DNA of 64,000 nucleotides from Parasporobacterium paucivorans DSM 15970 (GCF_900141895.1 NZ_FQYT01000007.1:1-64000), one strand, 5' to 3'; shown: positions 17,890-27,223, counted from the stretch's first letter. The notes: generated from the letters alone by a model not told the origin. Made by a program: numbers and translations.

Positions 17890-19065
17890 TTACCTGGAGC
17901 GGACTGCCTGCTCTAAGTTTTCCAGAGCCTGTCTAAGTACGCTCCTTGGGCAGGCAATATTGATTCTCTCAAAGAGGGCAGTTTCCTTTCCAAAGATAAT
18001 TCCTCCGTCCAGCCAGAGCTTTGCCCTGTCCACCACCAGATGTTCAAGCTCTTTGTAGTTCAGCCCTAATTTGCTGCAGTCCAGCCAGATAAGATACGTG
18101 CCTTCCGGTTCTATCATTTTGATTTCAGGCATTTTTTCGCGTATGAAGGACCTTGCAAAATCCAGATTGCCCTCCAGATATACCTTTAATGCGGTGAGCC
18201 ATTTTTCACCTTTCGTATAAGCGGACTGGCATGCGACCAGCCCCAGGGTATTCAGCTGGCTGTATCCGCTCGCGTATAGCTGAAGAAGGAAAGCTTTTCG
18301 GATGGATTCATTTGGAATGAAAATATTCGAAACCTGCAGTCCCGCCATATTAAAGGTTTTGCTGGGAGCTGTGCAGATGATGGAATTCATGGCAAAATCT
18401 TCGCGGATGGATGCAAAAACAGTGTGTCTGTGGCCCGGATAGGTGAAATCACAATGAATTTCATCAGATAAAACGATAACGTTGTGTTTGAGGCATATCT
18501 CGCCGACCCTTGTCAGTTCATCTTCGGTCCAGACACGGCCTACCGGATTATGCGGGCTGCAAAGCAGGAACAGCTTAACGTTTTCCTTAATGATTTTTGA
18601 CTCGAAGTCTTCAAAGTCAATAAAATACTTACCATCTTTATAGGCCAGCTGGTTGTTGACCAGTTTCCGGCTGTTGTCCAATATACATTCAGAAAAAGGA
18701 TAGTAGACAGGCTGCTGGATCATAACCCCATCGCCTTCTTTTGAAAAGGCCTTGATTGCTAAAGCGATGGCAAAAACGACGCCGGGAGTTTTTATGAGCC
18801 ACTCCGGCTTGGTATCCCAGTTGAAATGTTTTTCAAACCAGTTATGAAGAGCATGAAAATAATCCACTTTTGATTCACTGTATCCAAAAATGCCATGGGA
18901 TACGGCTTTCGAAATATCTCCGATAACCTCATCCGGCAGGCAGAAATCCATATCAGCAATCCAAAGGGGCAATAAATCCTCTCTTTTTTTTCGTTCGAGT
19001 GCAAAATCATATTTCAGACAGTTGGTATTCCTTCTGTCTATAATCTCATCAAAATCAGTACTCAT
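17890..19065 (-). CDS. MalY/PatB-type PLP C-S lyase or aminotransferase
   Basis: Class I/II aminotransferase fold, best matched by the MalY/PatB cystathionine beta-lyase group: IIDRRNTNCLKYDF at the start, WIADMDF, SPHNPVGRVWTEDEL, LSDEIHCDF and the PLP lysine in CTAPSKTFNMAGLQ. These enzymes cleave cystathionine or cysteine to thiol, pyruvate and ammonia. I choose the start at 19065, where GGAGGAG lies five bases upstream; an upstream in-frame ATG at 19107 runs into the preceding gene. It lies 19 bp after the MetB/MetC-like gene, so both act together in sulfur amino acid turnover. Confidence 0.85.
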   Translation of the reverse strand: MSTDFDEIIDRRNTNCLKYDFALERKKREDLLPLWIADMDFCLPDEVIGDISKAVSHGIFGYSESKVDYFHALHNWFEKHFNWDTKPEWLIKTPGVVFAIALAIKAFSKEGDGVMIQQPVYYPFSECILDNSRKLVNNQLAYKDGKYFIDFEDFESKIIKENVKLFLLCSPHNPVGRVWTEDELTRVGEICLKHNVIVLSDEIHCDFTYPGHRHTVFASIREDFAMNSIICTAPSKTFNMAGLQVSNIFIPNESIRKAFLLQLYASGYSQLNTLGLVACQSAYTKGEKWLTALKVYLEGNLDFARSFIREKMPEIKMIEPEGTYLIWLDCSKLGLNYKELEHLVVDRAKLWLDGGIIFGKETALFERINIACPRSVLRQALENLEQAVRSR

Positions 19066-19084
19066 AATTCTCCTCCGACTCAAG

Positions 19085-20224
19085 TTAGAACGCCTGGGCC
19101 AGATCATTTATCAGATCACTGATATCTTCGATTCCGACCGAAATGCGCAATATTGTTTCCGTGATTCCATTCTTTTCTCTGTCCTCGTCTGATACGTCGG
19201 CATGGGTCTGCGTAATCGGATACGTGATCAATGTCTCAACGCCCCCCAGACTTTCCGCAAACCGGATCAGTTTCACGGATCCAAGGATATGCCTGGCCAG
19301 ATCGGCACTTTCAACCTCAAATGTAAGCATGCTGCCAAATCCGCTGGACTGCAGTTTACTGATTTCATATCCCGGGTGATCAGGCAGTCCGGGGTAATAA
19401 ACATTTTTGACTTTTTCATTGGTCAGAAGCCACTGCACTATGGCAAAGGCATTCTGCTGCTGGCGCTCCAGCCGGATGGCCAATGTCTTGATTCCTCTGA
19501 GAATCAGCCAGCTGTCAAATGGAGCAAGACCGGAGCCTACTGTTTTGAATATGAACCTTAATTTCTCAGACAGCTCCTTGCTGTTGACTACGATAAAGCC
19601 AGCCAGCGTGTCATTGTGCCCGCCCATGAATTTTGTCCCGCTATGCACAACGACGTCAGCGCCAAGGTCCAGTGGATTCTGGAAATACGGTGAAAGGAAG
19701 GTATTGTCTACTATAAAGAGCAGGCCGTGTTTCCTGGCTATGGAAGCCACCTTGCGTATATCGGTAACATTCATCATCGGATTGGTAGGTGTTTCGATGA
19801 AGATGGCTTTCGTTGAGGGGGTTATGTGTTTTTCTATGTCATCCTTACTGGTATCAATAAAGTCGAACGTTATCTGATTCTTCCTATTGATGTGGTTAAA
19901 CAGGCGGATGGAGCCCCCATATAAATCGTTGCCGGAAATAACGTGGTCTCCGGGATGGAATAATTCCATTAGCGCTGTGATCGCCGCCATGCCGCTGGAA
20001 AAAGCAAGCGCATCAAAACCATTTTCCAGCGAACATACAACATTTTCCAATTGCTCTCTGGTCGGATTCTGCAGACGGCTATAGTCATATCCCGTGCTGC
20101 TTCCCAGTCCAGGGTGGGCAAATGTGGCCGTCTGATAAATGGGAAAGCTTATGGCACCGGTGTTTTCGCAAGTATTGTTTGTGTTGTCTCCATATATACA
20201 TTTCGTTGTAAATTTATAATCCAT
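19085..20224 (-). CDS. Cystathionine gamma-synthase/lyase family enzyme
   Basis: 379-residue Cys/Met-metabolism PLP enzyme. Conserved blocks: TKCIYGD, PIYQTATFAHP, YDYSRLQNPTREQLE, FSSGMAAI, FIETPTNPMMNV, DNTFLSPYFQNPLDLGADVVVHSGTKF with the PLP lysine in SGTK, and ESLGGVETL. Sequence alone does not separate gamma-synthase from gamma-lyase. A promoter with TTGACG-17-TATATT lies upstream. It is divergent from metY, forming a sulfur amino acid cluster. Confidence 0.87.
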   Translation of the reverse strand: MDYKFTTKCIYGDNTNNTCENTGAISFPIYQTATFAHPGLGSSTGYDYSRLQNPTREQLENVVCSLENGFDALAFSSGMAAITALMELFHPGDHVISGNDLYGGSIRLFNHINRKNQITFDFIDTSKDDIEKHITPSTKAIFIETPTNPMMNVTDIRKVASIARKHGLLFIVDNTFLSPYFQNPLDLGADVVVHSGTKFMGGHNDTLAGFIVVNSKELSEKLRFIFKTVGSGLAPFDSWLILRGIKTLAIRLERQQQNAFAIVQWLLTNEKVKNVYYPGLPDHPGYEISKLQSSGFGSMLTFEVESADLARHILGSVKLIRFAESLGGVETLITYPITQTHADVSDEDREKNGITETILRISVGIEDISDLINDLAQAF

Positions 20225-20258
20225 AAGCAGGCTCCTTATATGTTTTTAGGTTAATTTA

Positions 20259-20287
20259 AATATATAGTAAGAAAATAAATTCGTCAA
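20259..20287 (-). promoter_or_regulatory. Promoter of the MetB/MetC-like operon
   Basis: On the minus strand TTGACG (20287-20282), a 17-bp spacer and TATATT (20264-20259), about 35 bp before the ATG at 20224. Confidence 0.6.
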
Positions 20288-20348
20288 TAAAAATATAATA
20301 AATCATATAGGCATAATATGATATTAAAATAAATACATATAAAACATA

Positions 20349-20377
20349 TTGACAAAGTATGAATTAGGATTTAAGAT
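20349..20377 (+). promoter_or_regulatory. Likely metY promoter and leader
   Basis: TTGACA (20349-20354) with TAAGAT 17 bp further on. The 140-nt leader holds an 8-bp inverted repeat (20483-20490 with 20493-20500) just before the ribosome site. I see no S-box or T-box features in it. Confidence 0.5.
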
Positions 20378-20516
20378 AAGCATATAATTTAGAAACGGAC
20401 AAAAGGAAAGGGATGATAAAGTTGAATTTTAAACGATGTTGCAGTCAATTTTAGCAAACTATTGAAATAAAATAATATAAGACATACAGGGACCTGTATG
20501 CAGAATGGAGATTATT

Positions 20517-21827
20517 ATGAGTGATAAAATTAAAAGAGAAGACAGGAAATTGAAGTTTGAAACCTTGCAGCTGCACGTAGGCCAGGAAAAGCCTGATCCG
20601 GTAACGGATGCAAGAGCAGTACCCATTTACCAGACGTCATCTTACGTATTTCATGATTCAGAACATGCAGCAGCAAGGTTTAATCTGGCAGATGTCGGAA
20701 ATATTTACGGAAGATTGACGAATCCGACACAGGATATTTTTGAACAAAGAATCGCAGCCCTTGAAGGCGGCGTTGCAGCCCTTGCGGTAGCTTCCGGCGC
20801 AGCAGCCGTCACGTATACAATCGAGAATCTGGCCCAGCAGGGCGACCATATCGTTTCAGCTAAGAACATATATGGCGGGACATATAATTTACTGCAGCAT
20901 ACACTGCCTCAATATGGCATTACCACCACCTTTGTTGATCCCTTTGAGGACGGAGCCATTGAAAATGCAATCCAGGAGAACACAAAAGCTGTATTTATTG
21001 AAACCCTGGGAAATCCGCATTCGGATGTTGTGGATATCGAAGCGATAGCCGAAATAGCACATGCTCACAAGATTCCGCTTGTGGTGGACAGCACATTCGC
21101 AACTCCCTATTTATTGCGTCCAATTGAATATGGGGCGGATATAGTAGTCCATTCTGCAACGAAATTTATTGGCGGTCATGGTACTACGATAGGGGGCGTT
21201 ATTATTGACAGTGGTAAATTTGATTGGGAAGCATCCGGTAAATTCGCATCTCTTACGGAGCCGAATCCAAGCTACCATGGAATCAGCTTTACGAAAGCGG
21301 TCGGACCGGCAGCTTTTGTAACTAAGATTAGAGCAATACTGTTGAGGGATACTGGTGCCACCCTGTCGCCGTTCCATGCCTTTTTCTTCCTGCAGGGACT
21401 GGAAACACTTTCATTGAGGGTGGAGCGTCATGTGGAAAATTCCCTGAAAGTAATCCAATATCTGAACAATCATCCTCAGGTTGAAAAGGTCAACCATCCT
21501 TCCGTAAGCGCCGAAGCAGATAAGAAGGTCCTGTACGAGAAGTATTTTCCAAATGGAGGAGGTTCGATATTCACGTTTGAAATCAAAGGGGATGCGCAGA
21601 CAGCGAAAGACTTTATAGATAATCTAGAGCTATTTTCCCTGCTTGCAAATGTTGCAGATGTAAAATCTCTGGTCATTCACCCGGCGTCTACTACGCATTC
21701 CCAACTTTCCGGGGAGGAACTGACAGACCAGGGAATCCGGCCCAACACGATACGCTTATCCATCGGAACTGAAAACATCGATGATATTATACAGGACTTA
21801 GAGGAGGCATTTAAAGCAGTGAAATAA
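20517..21827 (+). CDS. metY: O-acetylhomoserine sulfhydrylase MetY
   Basis: Converts O-acetylhomoserine and sulfide to homocysteine. Typical OAH/OAS sulfhydrylase blocks: FETLQLHVGQEKPDPVTDARAVPIYQTSSYVF, GNIYGRLTNPTQDIFEQR, LASGAAAVTY-like VASGAAAVTYTIENLA, IETLGNPHSDVVD, and the PLP lysine in VVHSATKFIGGHGTTIGG. About 436 residues, right for the family. ATG 20517 has GGAG six bases upstream and is preferred over ATG 20505, which overlaps that site. It gives a direct use for sulfide from the sulfite reductase at 4.5 kb. Confidence 0.94.
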   Translation: MSDKIKREDRKLKFETLQLHVGQEKPDPVTDARAVPIYQTSSYVFHDSEHAAARFNLADVGNIYGRLTNPTQDIFEQRIAALEGGVAALAVASGAAAVTYTIENLAQQGDHIVSAKNIYGGTYNLLQHTLPQYGITTTFVDPFEDGAIENAIQENTKAVFIETLGNPHSDVVDIEAIAEIAHAHKIPLVVDSTFATPYLLRPIEYGADIVVHSATKFIGGHGTTIGGVIIDSGKFDWEASGKFASLTEPNPSYHGISFTKAVGPAAFVTKIRAILLRDTGATLSPFHAFFFLQGLETLSLRVERHVENSLKVIQYLNNHPQVEKVNHPSVSAEADKKVLYEKYFPNGGGSIFTFEIKGDAQTAKDFIDNLELFSLLANVADVKSLVIHPASTTHSQLSGEELTDQGIRPNTIRLSIGTENIDDIIQDLEEAFKAVK

Positions 21828-21910
21828 TATCTGTGCTAAGTCTTATGCATGCAGGAGGCACCAGTCAGGTGATTGGTGGCAGTTTTGAAAAAACATGAAA
21901 GGGTGGGATT

Positions 21911-22195
21911 ATGGCAATATTAATCGTAGGAGCAGATCGTCTCGGAAATATTAACAGGGAAATATATAACAACTGTAATGAAGATATAATACATTGGACT
22001 GGAAGAACCAAAATAGGCAGTAAAAAATATGTCATACCGAATGATGTAAGCCGGATTTTTGTCTTCTGCGATTTTATTAATCATAATCTGATGCACCTGA
22101 TAAAAAAGCAGGCAAAGAGGAACAATGTCCAGATCTTTTACAGCAGGAGGTCAATGGCTATTTTAAATGAAAAAGAGGCACAGCAGTATGGATAA
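21911..22195 (+). CDS. DUF2325 domain protein
   Basis: 94 residues with the DUF2325 pattern: MAILIVGADRLGNI, HWTGRT, PNDVSRIFVFCDFINHNLMHLIKKQAKR and FYSRRSMAIL. Function is not established. A GGGTGG ribosome site precedes it. It is in the sulfur cluster between metY and cysK and its stop overlaps the start of the next small gene by eight bases, so they are translated together. Confidence 0.75.
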   Translation: MAILIVGADRLGNINREIYNNCNEDIIHWTGRTKIGSKKYVIPNDVSRIFVFCDFINHNLMHLIKKQAKRNNVQIFYSRRSMAILNEKEAQQYG

Positions 22196-22334
22196 GGTCA
22201 ACGATAAAAACAAAGGTGACTTTGCTAAAATCATTGAATTGGCAAACACAATCCAATATGGTTCAATCACGGTAATTATCCAGGATGGCAGGATTATACA
22301 GATTGAAAAAAATGAAAAAATAAGACTGAAGTAA
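22188..22334 (+). CDS. YezD/DUF2292-like small protein
   Basis: 48-residue frame with ATG 22188 overlapping the DUF2325 gene. The core IQYGSITVIIQDGRIIQIEK matches the short YezD (DUF2292) family, which I know from Firmicutes sulfur-assimilation loci. It has no catalytic motif; two beta strands around a turn are predicted. Short genes like this are easily missed, but overlap, position and the family pattern support it. Confidence 0.72.
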   Translation: MDKVNDKNKGDFAKIIELANTIQYGSITVIIQDGRIIQIEKNEKIRLK

Positions 22335-22349
22335 TTTATTCAAAGGCTA

Positions 22350-22378
22350 TTGACATACTAAAAATACTGGAATATAAT
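22350..22378 (+). promoter_or_regulatory. Consensus promoter of cysK
   Basis: TTGACA (22350-22355), exactly 17 bp, TATAAT (22373-22378). Such a perfect promoter usually needs a repressor; the Rrf2 regulator encoded after cysK is the obvious candidate. Confidence 0.8.
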
Positions 22379-22428
22379 CAAACATATAAAGCATAGTGAA
22401 AAAGTATGAAATATAAAGGAGAGATATT

Positions 22429-23361
22429 ATGGCAAATATTAAGACAAGTGTTACACAATTAGTTGGTAAAACACCATTGCTGGAATTGGCAAATTTTGAA
22501 AAAGCAAATAATTTAAAAGCGAAAATCATTGCAAAATTAGAATATTTTAATCCGGCTGGAAGCGTAAAGGACAGAATTGCTTTGGCAATGATTGAAGAAG
22601 CTGAAGAAAAAGGGGTTCTGAAACCGGGATCTACGATTATTGAACCAACTTCAGGAAACACAGGAATCGGAATATCCTCCATTGCGAGAGCGAAGGGATA
22701 TAAGGCCGTCCTGACCATGCCAGAAACGATGAGCGTCGAACGTAGGAATCTCCTGAAGGCTTACGGAGCAGAATTAGTGCTCACGGAAGGCGTAAAAGGA
22801 ATGAAAGGCGCAATAGCCAAAGCAGAAGAACTGCAAAAAGAAATTCCTGGCTCTGTAATATTGGGACAGTTCGATAATCCGGCTAATCCCAAAGTTCATT
22901 TTGAAACAACCGGTCCCGAAATCTGGAATGACACTGATGGTAAAGTGGATATCCTGGTGGCAGGTGTTGGTACGGGCGGTACCATCAGTGGTGTCGGAGA
23001 ATATTTAAAATCAAAGAACCCCAATATCCAGGTGGTTGCTGTTGAACCTAAGGATTCACCTGTATTGTCAAAAGGTACAGCGGGATCCCATAAGATTCAG
23101 GGTATCGGTGCGGGCTTCGTTCCCACTACCTTAAATACCTCCATTTATGACGAAATCATAGCTGTCGAGAATGAAGACGCATTTGCTTCCGGCCGAGACA
23201 TTGCCAATTATGAAGGTGTCCTCGTAGGAATATCCTCAGGAGCAGCGGTATGGGCCGCGAAACAGCTGGCGCTCAGGCCTGAAAATGAAAACAAAGTTAT
23301 CGTGGTCATATTGCCTGACACTGGAGAGCGTTACCTGTCAACAGCGTTGTTTGGTCTGTAA
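22429..23361 (+). CDS. cysK: Cysteine synthase A (O-acetylserine thiol-lyase)
   Basis: Makes cysteine from O-acetylserine and sulfide with PLP. Conserved features: VGKTPLLEL, the PLP lysine in [11 protein letters not shown] near residue 45, [24 protein letters not shown] and SSGAA near the C-terminus. 310 residues, standard length. AAAGGAG precedes the ATG. It has its own perfect promoter and is followed by a stem-loop at 23385-23425. Confidence 0.96.
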   Translation: MANIKTSVTQLVGKTPLLELANFEKANNLKAKIIAKLEYFNPAGSVKDRIALAMIEEAEEKGVLKPGSTIIEPTSGNTGIGISSIARAKGYKAVLTMPETMSVERRNLLKAYGAELVLTEGVKGMKGAIAKAEELQKEIPGSVILGQFDNPANPKVHFETTGPEIWNDTDGKVDILVAGVGTGGTISGVGEYLKSKNPNIQVVAVEPKDSPVLSKGTAGSHKIQGIGAGFVPTTLNTSIYDEIIAVENEDAFASGRDIANYEGVLVGISSGAAVWAAKQLALRPENENKVIVVILPDTGERYLSTALFGL

Positions 23362-23384
23362 TCATTAAAGATACCTTAGTGGAT

Positions 23385-23425
23385 AATAAGGAAATTATTC
23401 TGATGAGATGGATAATTTCCTTATT
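23385..23425. terminator. Stem-loop after cysK
   Basis: 14-bp perfect stem (23385-23398 with 23412-23425) with a 13-nt loop, followed by only a short A/T run. It may be a weak terminator or an operator-like repeat near the Rrf2 gene. Confidence 0.5.
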
Positions 23426-23497
23426 AATATTGAAAACAATGGAAAGTTACTGTAAAATGATTAATAAAATGCAATAATAGCAAGGAGGTGAATATAA

Positions 23498-23935
23498 ATG
23501 AAAATATCTACAAAAGGACGTTACGCTTTACGGCTTATGCTGGATTTGGCTTTAAATAATACCGGTGAATACATCACAATAAAAAGTATTGCGGCAAGAC
23601 AGGAAATTTCCGAGAAATATTTAGAGCAGATCATCACGATTTTAAGCAGGGCAAAATATGTAAAAAGCACACGTGGAGCCCAGGGCGGATATATGCTTGC
23701 AAAAAATCCGGAAGAGTACACGGTCGGCATGATTTTAAGGCTGACAGAAGGCAGCCTCGCTCCTGTCTCCTGCCTTGATGATGATACGAATGAATGTTCC
23801 CGCAGCGGTGACTGTGTCACGCTGGATATTTGGAAAGAAATAGATGACGCCGTCAAAAATGTCGTGGACAATATAACACTGGCGGATTTGGTGGAACGCC
23901 AAAGAGCCAAAGCCGGAAACGACTACGTTATTTAA
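23498..23935 (+). CDS. Rrf2-family regulator with cluster-type cysteines
   Basis: 145 residues: winged-helix start MKISTKGRYALRLMLDLA, recognition region ISEKYLEQIITILSRAKYVKSTRGAQGGYML, and three cysteines spaced C-X7-C-X5-C (SCLDDDTNEC...GDC) near residues 91-106. IscR-type Fe-S sensors have three cysteines here, whereas the cysteine regulator CymR of Bacillus lacks them. A near-perfect AAGGAGGTGA site precedes the ATG. Between cysK and a cysteine desulfurase it probably senses cysteine/sulfide or Fe-S status and controls these genes. Confidence 0.88.
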   Translation: MKISTKGRYALRLMLDLALNNTGEYITIKSIAARQEISEKYLEQIITILSRAKYVKSTRGAQGGYMLAKNPEEYTVGMILRLTEGSLAPVSCLDDDTNECSRSGDCVTLDIWKEIDDAVKNVVDNITLADLVERQRAKAGNDYVI

Positions 23936-23937
23936 AG

Positions 23938-25086
23938 TCAGTGAATGATGCTCTGCAATGCAGATAAAAGCGTATCGATTTCTTCAAATGTATTGTAATA
24001 ACCGAAACTGACCCGGACTGTTCCTGCTGGAAACGTGCCAATGGATTTATGTGCATGTGGCGAACAGTGGAGTCCGGAACGAACCTGAATATGATAGGCC
24101 TGGTCTAAAATGGTTTCAATTACCGAAGGCTCAACGGAATCCGCTGTAAAGGAGACAACTCCTGACTGCGGATTCTTTGTATTGCAGTACAGGTTTATGC
24201 CTTTCATCTGGTTAAGGCCATTGATTAAGCGACTGGCCAGCTCTGATTCATGACGGGCAATCATATCCAGTCCTGTTGATTTAAGAAAGCGTATGCCTTC
24301 AAGCAGCCCTGCAATGCCGGGAAGATTGGATGTTCCGGCTTCAAGCCTGAATGGAAGATTCTCAGGCTGGGAATCTTCATCGGAAAGGATTCCTGTTCCA
24401 CCTTCCCGGAAGGGTTTGATTGAAAAGTTATCAGATAGCACCAATATACCGGTGCCCATAGGTCCCATGAGACCTTTGTGGCCCGGAGCGGCCAGGATAT
24501 CGACGCCCAATTCTTTCATATCAATCTGGATGATGCCGGCACTTTGCGCGGCATCCAGAATAACCAGACCGCCGGCCGAATGTACGATCCTGGATATGCC
24601 GGCAATGTCGGCAACAGATCCGGTTACATTCGATATATGGGAAATCACCGCAAAATCTATCCCGTCGCGGCATATGCGGGCAACGGATTTCAAATCAATT
24701 GCATAATCCTCAAGCCTGCCTGCCGCAGTTATGATTGCACCTCTTTCCCGCAGACTATTAAGGGGACGCATTACGGAATTGTGTTCATAGGGACCTGTCA
24801 AAACTTTACTGCCGGGATTTATCAGGCCTTTCAGGGCAATATTGAGCGAATCGGTTCCATTGCAGGTGAATATCACATAATCGGGTGAAGGTGCATTGAA
24901 GAACCCGGCTATTTCTTCGCGGGCGTCATTTAGTATTTTGTTGCCCAGAGAAGCGGAAGAGTTCAAACCTCTTCCCGGATTCCCGCGGACCTTTCTGGAA
25001 ACGGAATCCACATTCTGGTATACTTGTTCTGGTTTTGGCCATGAGGTGGCAGCATTATCCAGATAAATTGTACGATTGCTCATCAT
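23938..25086 (-). CDS. Cysteine desulfurase-like class V aminotransferase
   Basis: NifS/SufS-like PLP enzyme: YLDNAATSWPKPE, GNPGRGLNSSA, FTCNGTDSLNIALKGL, ISHISNVTGSV, LDAAQSAG and the PLP lysine in AAPGHKGLMGPMG. The candidate persulfide Cys is in RSGLHCSPHAHKSIGT near the C-terminus. The start at 25086 overlaps the fdhD stop as ATGA and has AAAGGA upstream; an in-frame ATG at 25119 is inside fdhD and less likely. The coupling to fdhD suggests a dedicated sulfur donor for FdhD, which passes sulfur to Mo/W cofactors. Confidence 0.85.
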   Translation of the reverse strand: MMSNRTIYLDNAATSWPKPEQVYQNVDSVSRKVRGNPGRGLNSSASLGNKILNDAREEIAGFFNAPSPDYVIFTCNGTDSLNIALKGLINPGSKVLTGPYEHNSVMRPLNSLRERGAIITAAGRLEDYAIDLKSVARICRDGIDFAVISHISNVTGSVADIAGISRIVHSAGGLVILDAAQSAGIIQIDMKELGVDILAAPGHKGLMGPMGTGILVLSDNFSIKPFREGGTGILSDEDSQPENLPFRLEAGTSNLPGIAGLLEGIRFLKSTGLDMIARHESELASRLINGLNQMKGINLYCNTKNPQSGVVSFTADSVEPSVIETILDQAYHIQVRSGLHCSPHAHKSIGTFPAGTVRVSFGYYNTFEEIDTLLSALQSIIH

Positions 25087-25883
25087 AGTATCCTTTCCGG
25101 ATGCGTAAATACCGTGCACCGGTCATCTCTTGAAAAGCCGACAACCGTGACACCCAGATTTTCAGCAAGGTCAAGAGCAAGCTCCGTAGGCGCTGAACGG
25201 GATATTAATATGGAGACACTCATTTTCACTGCCTTTAGCAAAATTTCCGAAGAGACTCTGCCGCTGAACACAATGATTTTATCATGTGTCGGTATGTCCT
25301 CCAGGAAACATTTTCCATATATTTTATCCAGGGTGTTATGTCGGCCGATATCCTCACTGAACAGGAGGATTTCACTGCGGTCGGCAAGTCCTGAACAGTG
25401 GACTCCGCCGGTTTCCTTGAAGATATCCGACCTGTCTTCTAATTCCTTGGAAAGGTCAAGGATCTGTTGGCCTGAAATCTTAAGATCCGAATCGACAAGC
25501 TTGCATATCAGGGCGTCTGAAGAATAATAAAAAGAAGCCCGTCCCTTCCCGCAGCATGGATTGATATATCTTTTTAGGAATATTTTCCCGGACACGGCAT
25601 TTTCGAACCCTTCAACTTCCGTATAGACCAGACCTTTTTCCTCATCGATGCGCAGGCTTTTCAATTTAGACTTGTCATTCAGTATGCCTTCTGAACATAA
25701 GAAGCCAACTGCCATGTTTTTCAGATCCCACGGAGAGCAGACTATTGTAGCCAGCTCTTTTGAATTCACATAAATCGTAACAGCCTTTTCCTGGACGATG
25801 TTTTCGCCAGATTCATACCAGACACCGTCACTCATTTTTCTGACTGATTTTGTAACATATGGTGATTGAGTTTTGTCACTCAT
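25083..25883 (-). CDS. fdhD: Formate dehydrogenase accessory sulfurtransferase FdhD
   Basis: FdhD carries sulfur from a cysteine desulfurase to the molybdenum/tungsten cofactor of formate dehydrogenase. Visible motifs: INPCCGKG (the reactive cysteine pair region), TGGVHCSGLA, EDIGRHNTLDKIYG, FSGRVSSEILLKA and ISRSAPTELALDLAE. Start 25883 has AGGAGG seven bases upstream; an in-frame ATG at 25943 lacks one. No formate dehydrogenase lies in the window, so its client is elsewhere, or the protein serves other molybdoenzymes. Confidence 0.92.
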   Translation of the reverse strand: MSDKTQSPYVTKSVRKMSDGVWYESGENIVQEKAVTIYVNSKELATIVCSPWDLKNMAVGFLCSEGILNDKSKLKSLRIDEEKGLVYTEVEGFENAVSGKIFLKRYINPCCGKGRASFYYSSDALICKLVDSDLKISGQQILDLSKELEDRSDIFKETGGVHCSGLADRSEILLFSEDIGRHNTLDKIYGKCFLEDIPTHDKIIVFSGRVSSEILLKAVKMSVSILISRSAPTELALDLAENLGVTVVGFSRDDRCTVFTHPERIL

Positions 25884-26141
25884 TTTACTTCCTCCTGATG
25901 AATAGTACTTTAATGATAACACAGAAGAGACTCTCTTTTCCATAGTTTTTTGGTCTGAATAATATATTTAATGGATGGTGTATTATATGAGCAGCATTTC
26001 ATGTGCAGCATAGAATTGATACTACAGCCTGTCTTATAGTATAATACGTCCATACGGCTGTATGAATTTTGAATTGCATAATGGCAGTGAGGTCATGCCG
26101 GGAGCTGGTAGGAAGTGCCGCAAGAATAATGGAGGAGCTGA

Positions 26142-27011
26142 TTACAACCCCCTCCATTCCTCCGGTTTGAATGCGCCATTCCGCGCGGCTTCATCGAGCT
26201 CAGCCAGCATCCTGGGGGTATCCCTGTTCAGGCTTCCCGCCAGATTGATATAGTTGGAAGCATGATTTGCCCTGAAAACTGTGCCCTCGCTATCTGTGTT
26301 TTCAAGAAATAGCCGCATTTCCCGGATGACTTCTTCCGGTCCTGGCAGCTCAAAGCGGCCGGAGGATATATCTTCAAACAGCGGGGACTGCGGATCTGCC
26401 ATTAGAGTCAGGAAGGATACATATTCCGGCTTGATGACGCTGATGACCCGGGCAGAATCCAGTGCATGGGGGGCAAGCAGATCTCTGTCGCCGAGCCCGG
26501 ATATAAGCGTTACGGAGGACTGCATCCGTGCTTCCTTCAGCCGGAGCCCGGCCTGGATGATTTCCCGGGAGGTAACGCCTTTTTCCATCCGGGCGAGAAC
26601 CTCATCGTTTCCGGATTCTATTCCCATGTAGATCAGGGTGAGTCCGGCTTCTCTCAGCCGGGCCAGCTCCTGTACACTTTTGTCCAGAATGTCCCCTGGC
26701 GCCCCGTAGGCAGAAACTCTTTCAACCTCCGGAAACAGTTCCCGGATTCTCTCCAGGAGCTTAAGAAGGGTTTCTGTTTTGACAATCAGCGCGTCTCCGT
26801 CTGCCAGAAATATTCTGCGGATCCCCCGGGGATACCTCTTTCTTGCTGCTTCAAGATCCTCCAGGATTTCTTCAAAGGGGCGAATCCGGAAATTTTTGCT
26901 TTTATACATATAGCAGAAACGGCAGGTGTTTCTTGCACAGCCGATTGTCAGCTGGATAATCAGGCTTGCCGCCTCACTGGGAGGACGGTAGACGGTTCCT
27001 TCATAGCGCAT
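26142..27011 (-). CDS. Radical SAM protein
   Basis: 289 residues. The SAM-cluster motif is C-X4-C-X2-C in TIGCARNTCRFCYMYKSK near residue 25-37, followed by LADGDALIV, GAPGDILDKS and YMGIESGNDEVLARMEKGV, which form the TIM-barrel SAM-binding parts. It matches small stand-alone radical SAM proteins related to the Elp3/MiaB-like B12-independent group; substrate unknown. Its codon use is visibly more G+C-rich than neighbours, which may point to separate origin. It is a single gene between fdhD and the URO-D cluster. Confidence 0.82.
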   Translation of the reverse strand: MRYEGTVYRPPSEAASLIIQLTIGCARNTCRFCYMYKSKNFRIRPFEEILEDLEAARKRYPRGIRRIFLADGDALIVKTETLLKLLERIRELFPEVERVSAYGAPGDILDKSVQELARLREAGLTLIYMGIESGNDEVLARMEKGVTSREIIQAGLRLKEARMQSSVTLISGLGDRDLLAPHALDSARVISVIKPEYVSFLTLMADPQSPLFEDISSGRFELPGPEEVIREMRLFLENTDSEGTVFRANHASNYINLAGSLNRDTPRMLAELDEAARNGAFKPEEWRGL

Positions 27012-27223
27012 GTCTTGTCACCTCTTTTTTTTATACATTGTACCACAATACCTGATAAATCAAGCAGGAACTATAACAAAAAGTGGATATGTATATCCTT
27101 TTTGTCTATTTGTGTTTTTGGAAGAAATAAACTATAATTGGTATAAATTATTAAATTTTTTAGTACAATGAATCATTTTTAGACTGTATGAATGTAGAAT
27201 GCAGATACGAAAGGAGAAATTTT

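Noticed and set aside
20225-20516. SAM (S-box) riboswitch or T-box between the divergent methionine genes
   Set aside because: The intervals are short and A/T-rich and show none of the conserved boxes or a terminator before metY.
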